Part shown: piece by piece, positions 36,025-47,648 of the stretch
Position numbering within the stretch: position 1 is the stretch's first letter
Layout of the letters: the number at the start of each line of letters is the position of its first letter
From: Novosphingobium sp. EMRT-2
GTDB taxonomy: Bacteria; Pseudomonadota; Alphaproteobacteria; Sphingomonadales; Sphingomonadaceae
Reading direction: 5' to 3'
Length of the DNA stretch: 64,000 bases
Assembly (NCBI RefSeq): GCF_005145025.1
Contig: NZ_CP039695.1
Location: forward strand, 3,604,043-3,668,042
Notes under the pieces: generated by a model
What the model was told of the DNA's origin: nothing
Seen by the model: the letters and a program-made list of their open reading frames with translations, nothing else
Database searches by the model: none
Translations under genes and position numbers: made by a program

Positions 36025-37127
36025 CTCAACAGCGCGTAAATGCGTTCGTCCTCGGCCTGCCAGTCGATGCCGTTCGCCGCGAGCCAGGCGTCGTCATAAT
36101 GCGTCCCGGCATAGCGTTCGCCGGAATCGCACAGGATGGTGGCGATCGACCCGGCCTGTCCGGCCGCCGCCATTTCCCCGATCAGGGCGGCGCAGGCGTG
36201 GATGTTGGTCCCGGTCGATCCGCCGACGCGGCGACCGATCCGGCGCGAGAGCGCGCGCATCGCGCCGATCGATCCGGCATCGGGAATGGCCATCATGCGA
36301 TCGACCACTTGGGGCACGAACGACAGTTCCACGCGCGGACGGCCGATGCCTTCGATGCACGAGCACTTGCCGCAGCCAAGGTCGCGGATCGAGCGGTCGG
36401 CGAAATGGCGGTGGAACACCGATCCTTGGGGGTCCGCCACGCACAACCGCGTGTCGTGCCGCGCATAGCGGATGTAGCGGCCGATCGTGGCGGAGGTGCC
36501 GCCGGTGCCCGCGCCGCAGACGATCCACGTGGGCACCGGATGTTCCTCGTTGCGCATCTGGCGGAAGATGGTGTCGGCGATGTTGTTGTTGCCGCGCCAG
36601 TCGGTCGCGCGTTCGGCATTGGTGAACTGGTCTAGGAAATGGCCGCCGGTCTCCAGCGCCAGTATGCGGGCGGCATCGGTCACTTCGCCGGCGTTCTGGA
36701 CGAAATGGACGTCCCCGCCATGGAAGCGGATCGCCTCGATCTTGGCGGGAGAAGTGCCGTGCGGCACCACCGCGATGAACGGCAGGCCGATAAGCCGGGC
36801 GAAATAGGCTTCGGAAACGGCGGTCGATCCGCTGGTCGCATCGATCAGCGGGGTGCCGGGGCCGATCTGCTGGTTGCACAGCGCATAGAGGATCAGCGAA
36901 CGGGCGAGGCGGTGCTTGAGGCTGCCGGTAGGGTGGCTCGATTCATCCTTGAGATAGAGCGTGATGCCGGGAAAGCGGGGCAGTTCCACGCGCACCAGAT
37001 GGGTTTCGGCCGAGCGGGTGAAATCGGCATCGATCCGCCGCACCGCTTCCAGCGTCCAGGCGCGCAGAGCTTCCGGCGAGAGGGTTTCAGCCGGCGGAAA
37101 TGATGAATGCGGGGCGGTCTGGGTCAT
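36021..37127 (-). CDS. PLP-dependent cysteine synthase-like enzyme
   Basis: A 368-residue fold-type II PLP enzyme. The PLP lysine is in [14 protein letters not shown] (about 75), the substrate loop in [12 protein letters not shown] and the phosphate-binding glycines in [15 protein letters not shown]. It differs from CysK/CysM in the C-terminus and in a [12 protein letters not shown] insertion. The group includes proteins annotated as L-cysteine desulfhydrase Cds1-like. MTQTAP at 37127 has AAGGCGGG upstream and is preferred to 37163. Divergent from the TonB receptor-phytase operon. Confidence 0.85.
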   Translation of the reverse strand: MTQTAPHSSFPPAETLSPEALRAWTLEAVRRIDADFTRSAETHLVRVELPRFPGITLYLKDESSHPTGSLKHRLARSLILYALCNQQIGPGTPLIDATSGSTAVSEAYFARLIGLPFIAVVPHGTSPAKIEAIRFHGGDVHFVQNAGEVTDAARILALETGGHFLDQFTNAERATDWRGNNNIADTIFRQMRNEEHPVPTWIVCGAGTGGTSATIGRYIRYARHDTRLCVADPQGSVFHRHFADRSIRDLGCGKCSCIEGIGRPRVELSFVPQVVDRMMAIPDAGSIGAMRALSRRIGRRVGGSTGTNIHACAALIGEMAAAGQAGSIATILCDSGERYAGTHYDDAWLAANGIDWQAEDERIYALLS

Positions 37128-37291
37128 TCGCCCGCCTTTAGAAGTCTGGCTTTGCGATGACAAACTTTACCTTTCAACGGGAAGATGACCGGTTTGTGAA
37201 TGGATCATTACGGATCGGTAACCTTCGTCGCGAATCCGTCAAATACGCCCCCTAGGCGCGGCCCTGACCGTCAAAGAAGTGGGGACCGTAC

Positions 37292-40102
37292 ATGCTTTCG
37301 ATCACGCATCCCGGCGCAGCGCGCCGGGCGTTCTATCGTGCCATCCTGATGGCCAGCGCCTGCGGCGGTCTGGCCGTTGCGCCCGCCCATGGGCAGGAAG
37401 CGCCGGCCGTTCCGGGCGAGGAAGAAGCGGGCGAGCAGATCGTCGTGAACGGATCGCGCCCGATCGTCGAATCCGAAGAAGCCGCGCTGCAAGTGCAGAA
37501 GATGTCGGATTCGCTGGTGGCCGTGGCCGCATCCGACAGCGTGGGGCGCTTGCCCGACCAGAACATCGCCCAGGCAGCCAGCCGCCTGCCGGGCATCGCG
37601 GTGGAGCGCGATCAGGGGCAGGCGCGCTATATCAGCCTGCGCGGCGCGCCGAAGAACTAGACCACGCTGTCGTTCGACGGGATCAACGTGGTCAGCCCGG
37701 AAGGGCGCAACGCCCGCTTCGATTCGATCCCGTCCGCCATCGCCGGCAAGATCATCGTGTCGAAGGCGGTAACGCCCGACATGCCGGGTGAGACCGTGGC
37801 GGGTAACGTCAACATCGTCACCCGCTCGGCGTTCGATTATTCCGGCTTCCACATCGCGGGCAAGGCCGGCGCGGGCGTGGCCGAATACGGCAGCCGTCCG
37901 CAGTACGAAGGATCGCTGGTGCTGTCCGACCGCTTCAACGTGGGCGGCGGCGAGATCGGCGTGCTGGTGTCCGGCTCTTACTACGAGCGCCGGATGATCA
38001 CCGACAATTTCGAGCACGACTGGGAGCAGGTAAGCCAGGACGTGCGGCCGGGCTACGAAACCCGCTTCTGGACGCACGAAACCGAAAACAAGCTCTACCG
38101 CCTGACACGCAAGAACTGGTCGGTTTCCGGGCGGCTCGACTGGAAGCCGGACGCGAACAACACCATTTCGCTGCGGTCGATCTACACGATCTTCACCGAC
38201 GACGAGGCGCGCGACAACTACCGCTTCGACATGGATGACCGGCAGGGCGATCTCGTCGCCAACAGCGCGGCGTGCAACGCCACTGTGAACACGGCGCCGA
38301 CGACCTCCGGTTATGCCGACGTGTGTATCGGCAACACGCCGCTGAAGGGCACGATCTATGGCATCGACATCCGCCAGCGGTCGACGCTGCGCGCGTTCAA
38401 GCAATCGATCTTCACCAACACGCTGCAGGGCACGCACGCGTTCGGCGATGGCTGGACGCTGGACTGGCTGGGCAACTACACCGAATCCAAGGATGACCGT
38501 TCGGTGGTGGGCGAAGCTTCGTGGAACAGCCCCAACACGCGCAACCTGCGTCCTACCGTGGCCTATGATTTCACCGACCCCAACCTTTCGCCGCTGACGC
38601 TGTACACCACCACCCAGCTTTCCAGCCCTACGCGCTACACGGCCGGATCGCAGGTGACCGCGATCGATACCTTCACCAAGCCGCTGGCCACCTTCACGGT
38701 GCTCGACGCGGTGGACACCACCAAGGCCTACACCGGCCGGCTGGCGCTTTCGCGCGAAACGCGGTTCCTGGGCGCGGACGCCACGTTCAAGGCCGGCTTC
38801 CAGTTCGACCAGCGGACCAAGGTGGCCAACGAGAACCTGCTGACGCTGGATACGTCGGCGCAGTTCTCCGCCGCCGGCATCCCCACGGACTACAACCAGT
38901 TCTCGCTCGACACGGCGTTCATGGGCAAGATCCAGCCGGGCTATACGTTCCGCTATTTCGATACCGCGAAAATGCGCGCGGCTTCGGAAGCGGCGCGCAA
39001 GGTCGGCACGTTCGTGCCGCAGATCGCCAATAATTATAACGTGCGCGAACAGGTGTTCGCCGGCTACCTGATGGGCACGCTGCGCTATGACTGGGGCTCG
39101 ATCGTCGGCGGCGCGCGGGTGGAGCACATCAAGAACCGCGGCATCGCCACCGGCATCACGGCCGAGGCCGACCAGACGCTCGTGTTCCCCAGCCTGCACG
39201 TCAACTACAACCTCGACGACACCAAGAAGGTGCGCCTGTCGCTCAACACCGGTGCCGCGCGGGCCGATTACGATCTGCTGCGTCCCAACGTGGTGATCAA
39301 CGATGCCAACGAAACGATCTCCGGCGGCAACCCGGCGGTGAAGCCGGAACGCGCGTGGGGCCTGGACGGCTATTTCGAATGGTACGTGAAGCCGCAGGGC
39401 TACCTGATGGTTGGCGTGTTCTACAAGCAAGTGACCGATGTGCTCTACTCCCAGCGGCGCACGTTCGGTTCCGACGCGCTGAACATCGGTGGGGTGGACC
39501 GTTCGGGCTACATCTTCTCGGGCATCACCAACGGCGGCAGCGGGCGCATCTACGGCATGGAAGCGGCCGCGCAGTTCCAGCTGGAACCGTGGGCGGAACA
39601 GCTGGGCATCCCGTCCTGGATGGGCGGGTTCGGCATCAGCGCCAACGTCACCCTGAACAACAGCAGGGTCAGCAAGCCGGCGGTATATGACACGTCCGGC
39701 GCGCTGCTGGTGCCGGGGCGCAAGGTGCGCCTGCCGAACACCTCGGACCTCGTGTACAACATCGGCGGCTATTACGAGAAGTACGGCTTCTCGCTGCGGC
39801 TGCAGTACCAGCGGCGCAGCAAGTGGCTGGATGGCATCGCCGATACCCTGACCGACGCGGGCGATGCCTATTGGGCGGCGGACGACGAGATGGATTTCTC
39901 GGCGCGCTATGCCGTGAACAAGCATGTCGAGATCTACTTCGACGCCCAGAACCTGCTCAACCAGCCGGGCCGCCGCTTCGTCGATCCTTCGGGCATCCTC
40001 AACGCCAAGGGGATCAAGACCGGTGGCGCGATCGAGAACTACACGATCGAATGGGAACGCTTCGGCCGTCGTTACAGCGGCGGTATCCGGGTCACGTTCT
40101 GA
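37292..40102 (+). pseudogene. TonB-dependent receptor with in-frame amber codon
   Basis: One continuous frame of 937 codons is interrupted once by TAG at 37658-37660. Before it are a signal peptide (ending PAHGQ), a TonB-box-like EQIVVNGSRPI and the plug start GRLPDQNIAQAASRLPG. The motif reads SLRGAPKN-stop-TTLSFDGINV, where the family normally has Trp, so TGG to TAG is the likely change. The remaining barrel (to RYSGGIRVTF, aromatic end) is undamaged. The downstream phytase overlaps its stop, so the pair was an operon for phytate or inositol-phosphate use. A suppressor or error would restore it. Confidence 0.85.
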
Positions 40103-41124
40103 TGCTGCTGACGATCTGGAGCACCGCCGCACTGGCAGCAGCCGCGCCGCTGTCGATCCCCACCGTCGAAGTCACCGCGCGCGGGGAAACGGCGCCGGTG
40201 GCGACGGCGCAGGGCGATGCGGCGGACGATCCGGCGATCTGGCGCAATCCGGCGCGGCCGGGGGAAAGCCTGATCGTCGGCACCGACAAGAAGGCCGGGC
40301 TCTACGTCTATGGCATGGACGGCCAGGCGCGCGATTTCGCGGCGGCCGGGCGGCTCAACAACGACGACCTGATCGACATGGGCGCGGCCGGCGTGATCGT
40401 CGTGGCCAGCGACCGCAACGACGAGGCGCAGGCGAAGCTGCAGGTCTGGCGGCTCGATACCGCGGCGGCCAAGCTGCGGCCGCTGGGCGCGGTGACGGGC
40501 GGTGCTGGCGAGGCTTATGGCGTGTGCCTGCTTCGCGATGCGGCCGGGCTGACCGCGTTCTCCGTGCTCAAGCACGGGGCGATCGTGCAGGTGCGGATCG
40601 CGCTGGACGGCGCGACGCCGGCCGGCCGGATCGTGCGAACCATGCAGTTGCCGACCCAGACCGAGGGCTGCGTTGCCGATCCGCGTACGGGCACGCTCTA
40701 CGTGGGCGAGGAAGACCGGGGCATCTGGGCGTTCGATGCGCGCGCGGATCGCCCCGCCGAAGCCACGCTCATCGCCACGGTCGATCGCGCGCACCTGTTC
40801 GACGATGTGGAAGGTCTGGCGCTGATGCCGGTGGGCCGCGACGGCGGCTGGCTGATCGCTTCGAGCCAGGGCGACAATGCCTATGCGCTGTTCGAGCTGC
40901 CGTCGATGAAGCCGGCGGGCCGTTTCCGCGTGGTGGCGGGGCGGTTCGGCGGCACCGAGGAAACCGATGGCATCGCCGTGATGCCAGGCAGCTTCGGCAA
41001 GGACTATCCCGCCGGGCTGTTCGTGGCGCAGGACGGGCACAACCAGCCCGCGCCGCAGAACTTCAAGCTGGTATCCTGGCGCGATGTTCTGGCCGCGCTG
41101 CGGAAAGTGCGCGGGCGTCGATGA
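40102..41124 (+). CDS. Beta-propeller phytase, exported
   Basis: A 340-residue beta-propeller (3-)phytase. A signal peptide (about 1-15) precedes VTARGETAPVATAQGDAADD, the calcium/phosphate-binding DDPAIW, GTDKKAGLYVYGMDG, EAYGVCLLRD, GCVADPRTGTLYVGEED and FGGTEETDGIAVM. It removes phosphate from phytate, usually with Ca. The ATG at 40102 overlaps the TonB receptor stop (ATGA). Receptor-phytase operons are known in alphaproteobacteria. I found no convincing Pho box in the upstream divergent region. Confidence 0.92.
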   Translation: MLLTIWSTAALAAAAPLSIPTVEVTARGETAPVATAQGDAADDPAIWRNPARPGESLIVGTDKKAGLYVYGMDGQARDFAAAGRLNNDDLIDMGAAGVIVVASDRNDEAQAKLQVWRLDTAAAKLRPLGAVTGGAGEAYGVCLLRDAAGLTAFSVLKHGAIVQVRIALDGATPAGRIVRTMQLPTQTEGCVADPRTGTLYVGEEDRGIWAFDARADRPAEATLIATVDRAHLFDDVEGLALMPVGRDGGWLIASSQGDNAYALFELPSMKPAGRFRVVAGRFGGTEETDGIAVMPGSFGKDYPAGLFVAQDGHNQPAPQNFKLVSWRDVLAALRKVRGRR

Positions 41125-41169
41125 GCCGCTGCGTGGCCGAGCGCCGGATTTGTCGGCGCGGTCGGGGTG

Positions 41170-41640
41170 CTAAAGCGTGGGCGACAGATGCTTGTGGCCG
41201 TGGTGGACGTGGTCGTCCGCATGGTCATGGCTATCGTCGGGCTGCACGCGCAGCAGGTTGATCGCGCCGAACCGCACGCCCCGTTCCGACCGGATGGCAT
41301 CGGCGAAGGCGCGCACGGCCTGCGTCGGACCTTTCAGGATCACGCTTTCAAGACTGTGGTAATGATCGAGGACCACCGTGGTCCGCGCTGCGACAAGATC
41401 ATGGTGGGCGTGCTGCATTTCCGCGAGGCGTTGTGGCAGCGCGCGCACGCGATGCTCCACGACATAGGACAGGTTGGCGACGCAGTGCTCGCCCGTGTGC
41501 GCTTCGCCGTGCCACTGTTCCAGCCCGCCGCGCACCAGATCGCGCACCGCCTCCGAACGGCTGGTATAGCCTTTTTCGCGTGCCATGTTGTCCAGCGAGG
41601 TGGCGAGGGTTTCGTCGACGGATATGGTGATGCGCTGCAT
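41170..41640 (-). CDS. NikR-like ribbon-helix-helix regulator with altered metal site
   Basis: A 156-residue protein starting MQRITISVDETLATSLDNMA, a ribbon-helix-helix (about 1-45) joined to an ACT-like regulatory domain (about 55-135). Alignment to E. coli NikR (from memory) keeps the first nickel ligand, H76, in MQHAHHDL. The positions of H87, H89 and C95 are Thr, Val and Ser (ARTTVVLDHYHSLES). A His-rich tail (SHDHADDHVHHGHKH) could bind metal. The start at 41640 is the family start. No nickel transporter is nearby. Confidence 0.75.
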   Translation of the reverse strand: MQRITISVDETLATSLDNMAREKGYTSRSEAVRDLVRGGLEQWHGEAHTGEHCVANLSYVVEHRVRALPQRLAEMQHAHHDLVAARTTVVLDHYHSLESVILKGPTQAVRAFADAIRSERGVRFGAINLLRVQPDDSHDHADDHVHHGHKHLSPTL

Positions 41641-41814
41641 GGCGGGGTCACGATGCCACCGGCGCGCGGGCCAGACAACCCGCCGCTGTCCTTTCCCCGC
41701 AGGCGCCCGCGGTATGGTCGCCGCCCTTTTGATCGATGCCAACGCCACCGGGAAAAAAGCTGCTAGGGTGGCGCCTTCGGATTCGCCGTATCACCGCATC
41801 GGGAGCCGCTTCGC

Positions 41815-42375
41815 ATGACACAGATCATAGGTAGCAGCCTGTTTGTCGATGACCGCCCTGGCCGGGCCTGGGGATGGTTTGTGGGTGTGGGCGTGGTGCT
41901 GGCCATGCTTGGCGCGCTCGCGTCGGCCAATCTTATGTTCGCCACGCTGGCCGCGACCATCACCGTGGGCGTCATGATGTTCGCGGGCGGCGTGTTCCAG
42001 CTTGTCCATGCGTTCGGCGTGCGGCGTCAGGGGCGGACATGGTGGTGGGCGCTCTCGGGCCTGCTCTACATTGGCGCGGCGCTGGTCACGCTGGCCGATC
42101 CGCTGTTCGTTGCGGGCGTGTTGACGCTGTTGCTGGCGGCGAGCCTTGCCGCATCGGGGTTGGTGCGCGCCTATGTCGCGATCGCCACGCGCGAGCGGGG
42201 CTGGGGCTGGCTGCTGCTCTCCGGCCTCGTCAGCATCGGCGTGGCGCTGGTGCTGGCACTTGGCTGGCCGTGGAACACGATCTGGGTGCTGGGGCTCGTG
42301 CTGGCGGTGGACCTGTTCCTGCAGGGCTTCATGCTGCTTCTGGCCGGTTTCGCGTTGCGAACGGTCCGCCTCTGA
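41815..42375 (+). CDS. HdeD family (DUF308) membrane protein
   Basis: A 186-residue protein with six hydrophobic segments arranged as three hairpins (about 18-60, 72-115 and 125-180), typical of HdeD/DUF308. E. coli HdeD contributes to acid resistance at high cell density; here the function is only inferred from the fold. It is a single gene upstream of lon by 243 bp. Confidence 0.8.
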   Translation: MTQIIGSSLFVDDRPGRAWGWFVGVGVVLAMLGALASANLMFATLAATITVGVMMFAGGVFQLVHAFGVRRQGRTWWWALSGLLYIGAALVTLADPLFVAGVLTLLLAASLAASGLVRAYVAIATRERGWGWLLLSGLVSIGVALVLALGWPWNTIWVLGLVLAVDLFLQGFMLLLAGFALRTVRL

Positions 42376-42618
42376 CCAGGCCTCTGGATGGTCCTGTGGA
42401 TAAGCCTTTGCTGGCTTCCATGGTGGCCCAGGCGCGGGGTGTATGGCCGAGGCGGACCGGGAGGTTACGGGTTTGCCGTGCGAACAGGCGATAGGCGCGC
42501 GGGCTGAAAAGCACCGATCCACAGCCGTTATGCGTTTTGCCATTGCGGGCGCGGGAATGCCCTCCCATATCCTGCTCAAGCCCGGCGCCCTGATCCGGGA
42601 CAGACGGAAAAGTTGCTG

Positions 42619-45024
<2,406 letters not shown>

Positions 45025-45067
45025 CGGACCCCTTCGCGGGACGTCCGCGAAGCCGCAATCATCAGGG

Positions 45068-45104
45068 GGCGCATCTCCGCATGGGGGTGCGCCTTTCCTT
45101 TTGC
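45068..45104 (+). terminator. Rho-independent terminator of lon
   Basis: An 11-bp stem with two G-T pairs (45068-45078 with 45083-45093), loop GCAT, followed by TTTCCTTTT. It lies 44 bp after the lon stop and implies that hup has its own promoter; a TTGACA box is at 45158-45163. Confidence 0.8.
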
Positions 45105-45250
45105 GGGAAATGCGTTGGTTTTTGAGACAAATTCAACGTTTCTCGTTGCTTTTGTCTTTGACAGCGGATTCTTTCTCCGCTCAATTCCCGCGCACCCGAA
45201 AGGCGATTCCGAAACCGCAGTTTTCCCAAGAAAAGGTAGGGGGTTCCGCA

Positions 45251-45523
45251 ATGAACAAAAACGATTTGATCAGCGCTGTCGCCGATGCCAGCGGCCTCTC
45301 GAAGGGTGATGCCACGAAGGCGGTGGAAGCCGTTTTCGAATCCATCTCCGGGGCGCTCTCGAAGGGCGACGAAGTGCGTCTGGTCGGTTTTGGCACGTTC
45401 TCGGTCGCCAAGCGCAAGGCTTCGACCGGCCGTAACCCGCGCACGGGCGAGCCGATGTCGATCAAGGCCTCGTCGCAGCCGAAGTTCAAGGCGGGCAAGG
45501 GCCTGAAGGACGCGGTGAACTGA
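45251..45523 (+). CDS. hup: DNA-binding protein HU
   Basis: A 90-residue HU-type nucleoid protein (MNKNDLISAVADASGLSKGD, VRLVGFGTFSVAKRKASTGR, NPRTGEPMSI). It bends DNA as a homodimer. It is separated from lon by a terminator. A TTGACA box at 45158-45163 lies upstream, and AAGGTAGGGGG shortly before the ATG provides the ribosome site. Confidence 0.96.
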   Translation: MNKNDLISAVADASGLSKGDATKAVEAVFESISGALSKGDEVRLVGFGTFSVAKRKASTGRNPRTGEPMSIKASSQPKFKAGKGLKDAVN

Positions 45524-45597
45524 TAGCGAGCCGGGCCGCCGGGCGCGAACGGGTCGCGCCGGCAGAAGCCCGGCCATTGCTGGAAGTCTGACCACAG

Positions 45598-45638
45598 AAA
45601 AACCGCGCCGGTCATGTGATAGGCGCGGTTTTCCTTTT
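45598..45638. terminator. Bidirectional terminator between hup and the lipoprotein gene
   Basis: An 11-bp perfect stem, AAAACCGCGCC (ending 45609) and GGCGCGGTTTT (45622-45632), flanked by A-run and T-run. It can end both hup (rightward) and the convergent gene at 45650 (leftward). Confidence 0.85.
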
Positions 45639-45649
45639 GGGGTTGAAGC

Positions 45650-46501
45650 TTATCGATCGAGCCGGATCAGCGCCGTCGGCATCGCGGCTGACCGGGCATC
45701 GACTTTCCAGTCCAGCCGCTGCCCGGCCGGATCGGGCCTGGCGCCTTCGTCGGTGTTGTTCGCCAGGATCGCGCCGTCGGTATGCAGCGTGAACGTGCCG
45801 TCCATTTGCGGCAAGGTGGAGCCGCCGCCCTTGGCCTTGTCCTTGGCCACTTCCGCCAGCATCGCCATGAGCGGGGATGCCGAGGCGCTGCTCGCAAAGG
45901 CGGGGGCGTCGATCCGCACGCTGCCATCGGCGCGGCGGATCATCGTGACGAAGGGCATCACCGCCGGCATCCGTTCGATCATGGGAAAGCTGAAATCGTG
46001 GTCGAGCCGACCGCTGACGGCATATTCCACCTCGAACCGTCCGTCGCCGCGATTGATCACCGATTTCCAGCCCGCCTGGCGTGACAGGCGTTCCGCGAAC
46101 GCATCGGCGGCTTTCGGATCGGACGGGTCCAGCCCGCCAAGCCACGCCTTGGCCATGCGTTCGTTCTCCGCGTCGCGTTGCGCTGCCGCGGGCAGCGCGA
46201 CGTCCCACGCGGCGCGCTGGGCGTCGACTTCGGCCTTGGTGCAGGGCCGGCTGGCGTCGCTGCCCTCATCCCGGCAGGGAGAAGGGGTGAACGGCTTCTT
46301 CTCGCCCACGCCGGACGGCTTGTCCTGCGCCAGCTTGGATAGCGGAAGCAGGAATATCTCCCCCTTGTAGCTGAAGCTGAACGTGCCGTCGCGGTGCAGG
46401 GTCAGGTCTGATCCGAACTTGCCGGGCAGCAGCATGCAGGCGGCCAGCACCAGCGATGTCAGTATCAGCAGCGCGCTGGCGACCAGACGTTTCGTGCTCA
46501 C
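45650..46501 (-). CDS. Predicted lipoprotein of unknown function
   Basis: A 283-residue protein with a lipoprotein signal: STKRLVASALLILTSLVLAA followed by the lipobox Cys (LAAC). The mature part begins with beta-rich text (GSDLTLHRDGTFSFSYKGEI), includes a Lys/Pro-rich segment and ends KVDARSAAMPTALIRLDR. I do not recognise a domain. The GTG at 46501 with AAGGGAGAG upstream is preferred to the ATG at 46534. It is 19 bp downstream of rlmB on the same strand. Confidence 0.65.
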   Translation of the reverse strand: MSTKRLVASALLILTSLVLAACMLLPGKFGSDLTLHRDGTFSFSYKGEIFLLPLSKLAQDKPSGVGEKKPFTPSPCRDEGSDASRPCTKAEVDAQRAAWDVALPAAAQRDAENERMAKAWLGGLDPSDPKAADAFAERLSRQAGWKSVINRGDGRFEVEYAVSGRLDHDFSFPMIERMPAVMPFVTMIRRADGSVRIDAPAFASSASASPLMAMLAEVAKDKAKGGGSTLPQMDGTFTLHTDGAILANNTDEGARPDPAGQRLDWKVDARSAAMPTALIRLDR

Positions 46502-46520
46502 GGGCTCTCTCCCTTTCGGT

Positions 46521-47363
46521 TCAGTCGGCTGCACGCGTGGCGATCGCGTAGAGCGCGATCGCGGCGGCGTTGGACACGTTCAGGCTTTCGATCGCCGAGG
46601 AGATCGGCAAGCGCGCGATCGAATCGCAATGCTGCGCCACGTTGTGCCGAAGCCCTTCGCCTTCGGCCCCCAGCACCAGCGCGACGGGGCCGGTCGGCAC
46701 CGCCTGCGGGAAGGCATCCTTGCCATCGCCATCCAGGCCGATCCGCCAGTATCCAGCTTCGGCGATGCTTTCGAGCGCGCGGGCGAGGTTCACCACGCGC
46801 ACCCAAGGCACCGTTTCGAGCGCGCCCGAGGCCGATTTGGCCAGCGTGCCCGATTCGGGCGGGGCATGGCGATCCTGCGTGACGATCGCCGCCACGCCGA
46901 ATGCCGCGCAACTGCGCAGGATGGCGCCCACGTTGTGCGGATCGGTGACCTGGTCGAGCAGCACCAGCGTCCGGCCGTCGGCCTCGTCCAGCACGTCGTC
47001 CAGCGCCACGTCGTCCAGCGGCAGGCATTCGAGCACCAGGCCCTGGTGCGGCGCGTCGCGCGCCACCAGCCGGCCGAGATCGGCGGCCTGGGCATATTCC
47101 ACCGGCAGCGACGCGGGCAGTTCGGCGTCGTGATCGTCGAGCATCGCCTGGATCGCCTCGCGCGTGCCCCACAGTTTTTTCGCCACGCGATCGGGATTGG
47201 TCAGGGCCGCTTCGACGGCGTGGCGGCCCCACAGGCGCACGGTGCCCTGGCTGCCGCGTCCGCTACCCCGTCCGCCCTGCATCCGCCCCGCGCGGCCGCG
47301 CAGGGCGCGGCCCTTGCGCTGTCCGTCTTGCCGGGCTTCGCGATGATCGTGGGGAGCGGCCAT
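46521..47363 (-). CDS. rlmB: 23S rRNA 2'-O-methyltransferase of the TrmH/SpoU family (RlmB-like)
   Basis: A 280-residue SPOUT methyltransferase. A basic, Gly/Arg-rich N-terminal tail precedes the substrate-binding domain (VRLWGRHAVEAALTNPDR) and the SPOUT knot motifs LLDQVTDPHNVGAILRSCAA, ALVLGAEGEGLR and SSAIESLNVSNAAAIALYA. RlmB methylates G2251 of 23S rRNA in E. coli. MAAPHDHREAR at 47363 is the chosen start. It is divergent from tRNA-Tyr. Confidence 0.9.
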   Translation of the reverse strand: MAAPHDHREARQDGQRKGRALRGRAGRMQGGRGSGRGSQGTVRLWGRHAVEAALTNPDRVAKKLWGTREAIQAMLDDHDAELPASLPVEYAQAADLGRLVARDAPHQGLVLECLPLDDVALDDVLDEADGRTLVLLDQVTDPHNVGAILRSCAAFGVAAIVTQDRHAPPESGTLAKSASGALETVPWVRVVNLARALESIAEAGYWRIGLDGDGKDAFPQAVPTGPVALVLGAEGEGLRHNVAQHCDSIARLPISSAIESLNVSNAAAIALYAIATRAAD

Positions 47364-47542
47364 GGAGAGTACCTTTATGCTGGAATGCGAAAATATCGTG
47401 TGCCTCCTGCCAGTCGCCCCATTGACAGGCAAGCGATGCTTCGCCAAAGGGGCCGCCTCTCGGCCGGACGGCCCCTTCGCGGGGGTCTCAAATCAGAGGC
47501 GGACCCGTTTCCGGGGAACCCTCGCACCGGCAGCACTGGTGT

Positions 47543-47628
47543 GGACAGGTGGCCGAGTGGTTAAAGGCAGCAGACTGTAAATCTGCCCGCGCAAGCGTAC
47601 GCTAGTTCGAATCTAGCCCTGTCCACCA
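47543..47628 (+). tRNA. tRNA-Tyr (anticodon GTA)
   Basis: A class II tRNA of 86 nt: acceptor GGACAGG/CCTGTCC, D-loop GGCCGAGTGGTTAAAGG, anticodon loop with CTGTAAA (GTA), a long variable arm, T-arm with AGTTCGAATCT, discriminator A and encoded CCA (47626-47628). The integrase gene ends 21 bp beyond it, so the tRNA 3' end is the probable integration site. Confidence 0.96.
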
Positions 47629-47648
47629 CCGGCCTTTCCTTAGCAAAA

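Noticed and set aside
37128..37291. Pho box upstream of the TonB receptor-phytase operon
   Set aside because: I looked for two phased CTGTCAT-like half-sites and found only scattered TGACA/CGTCA pieces without the right spacing.
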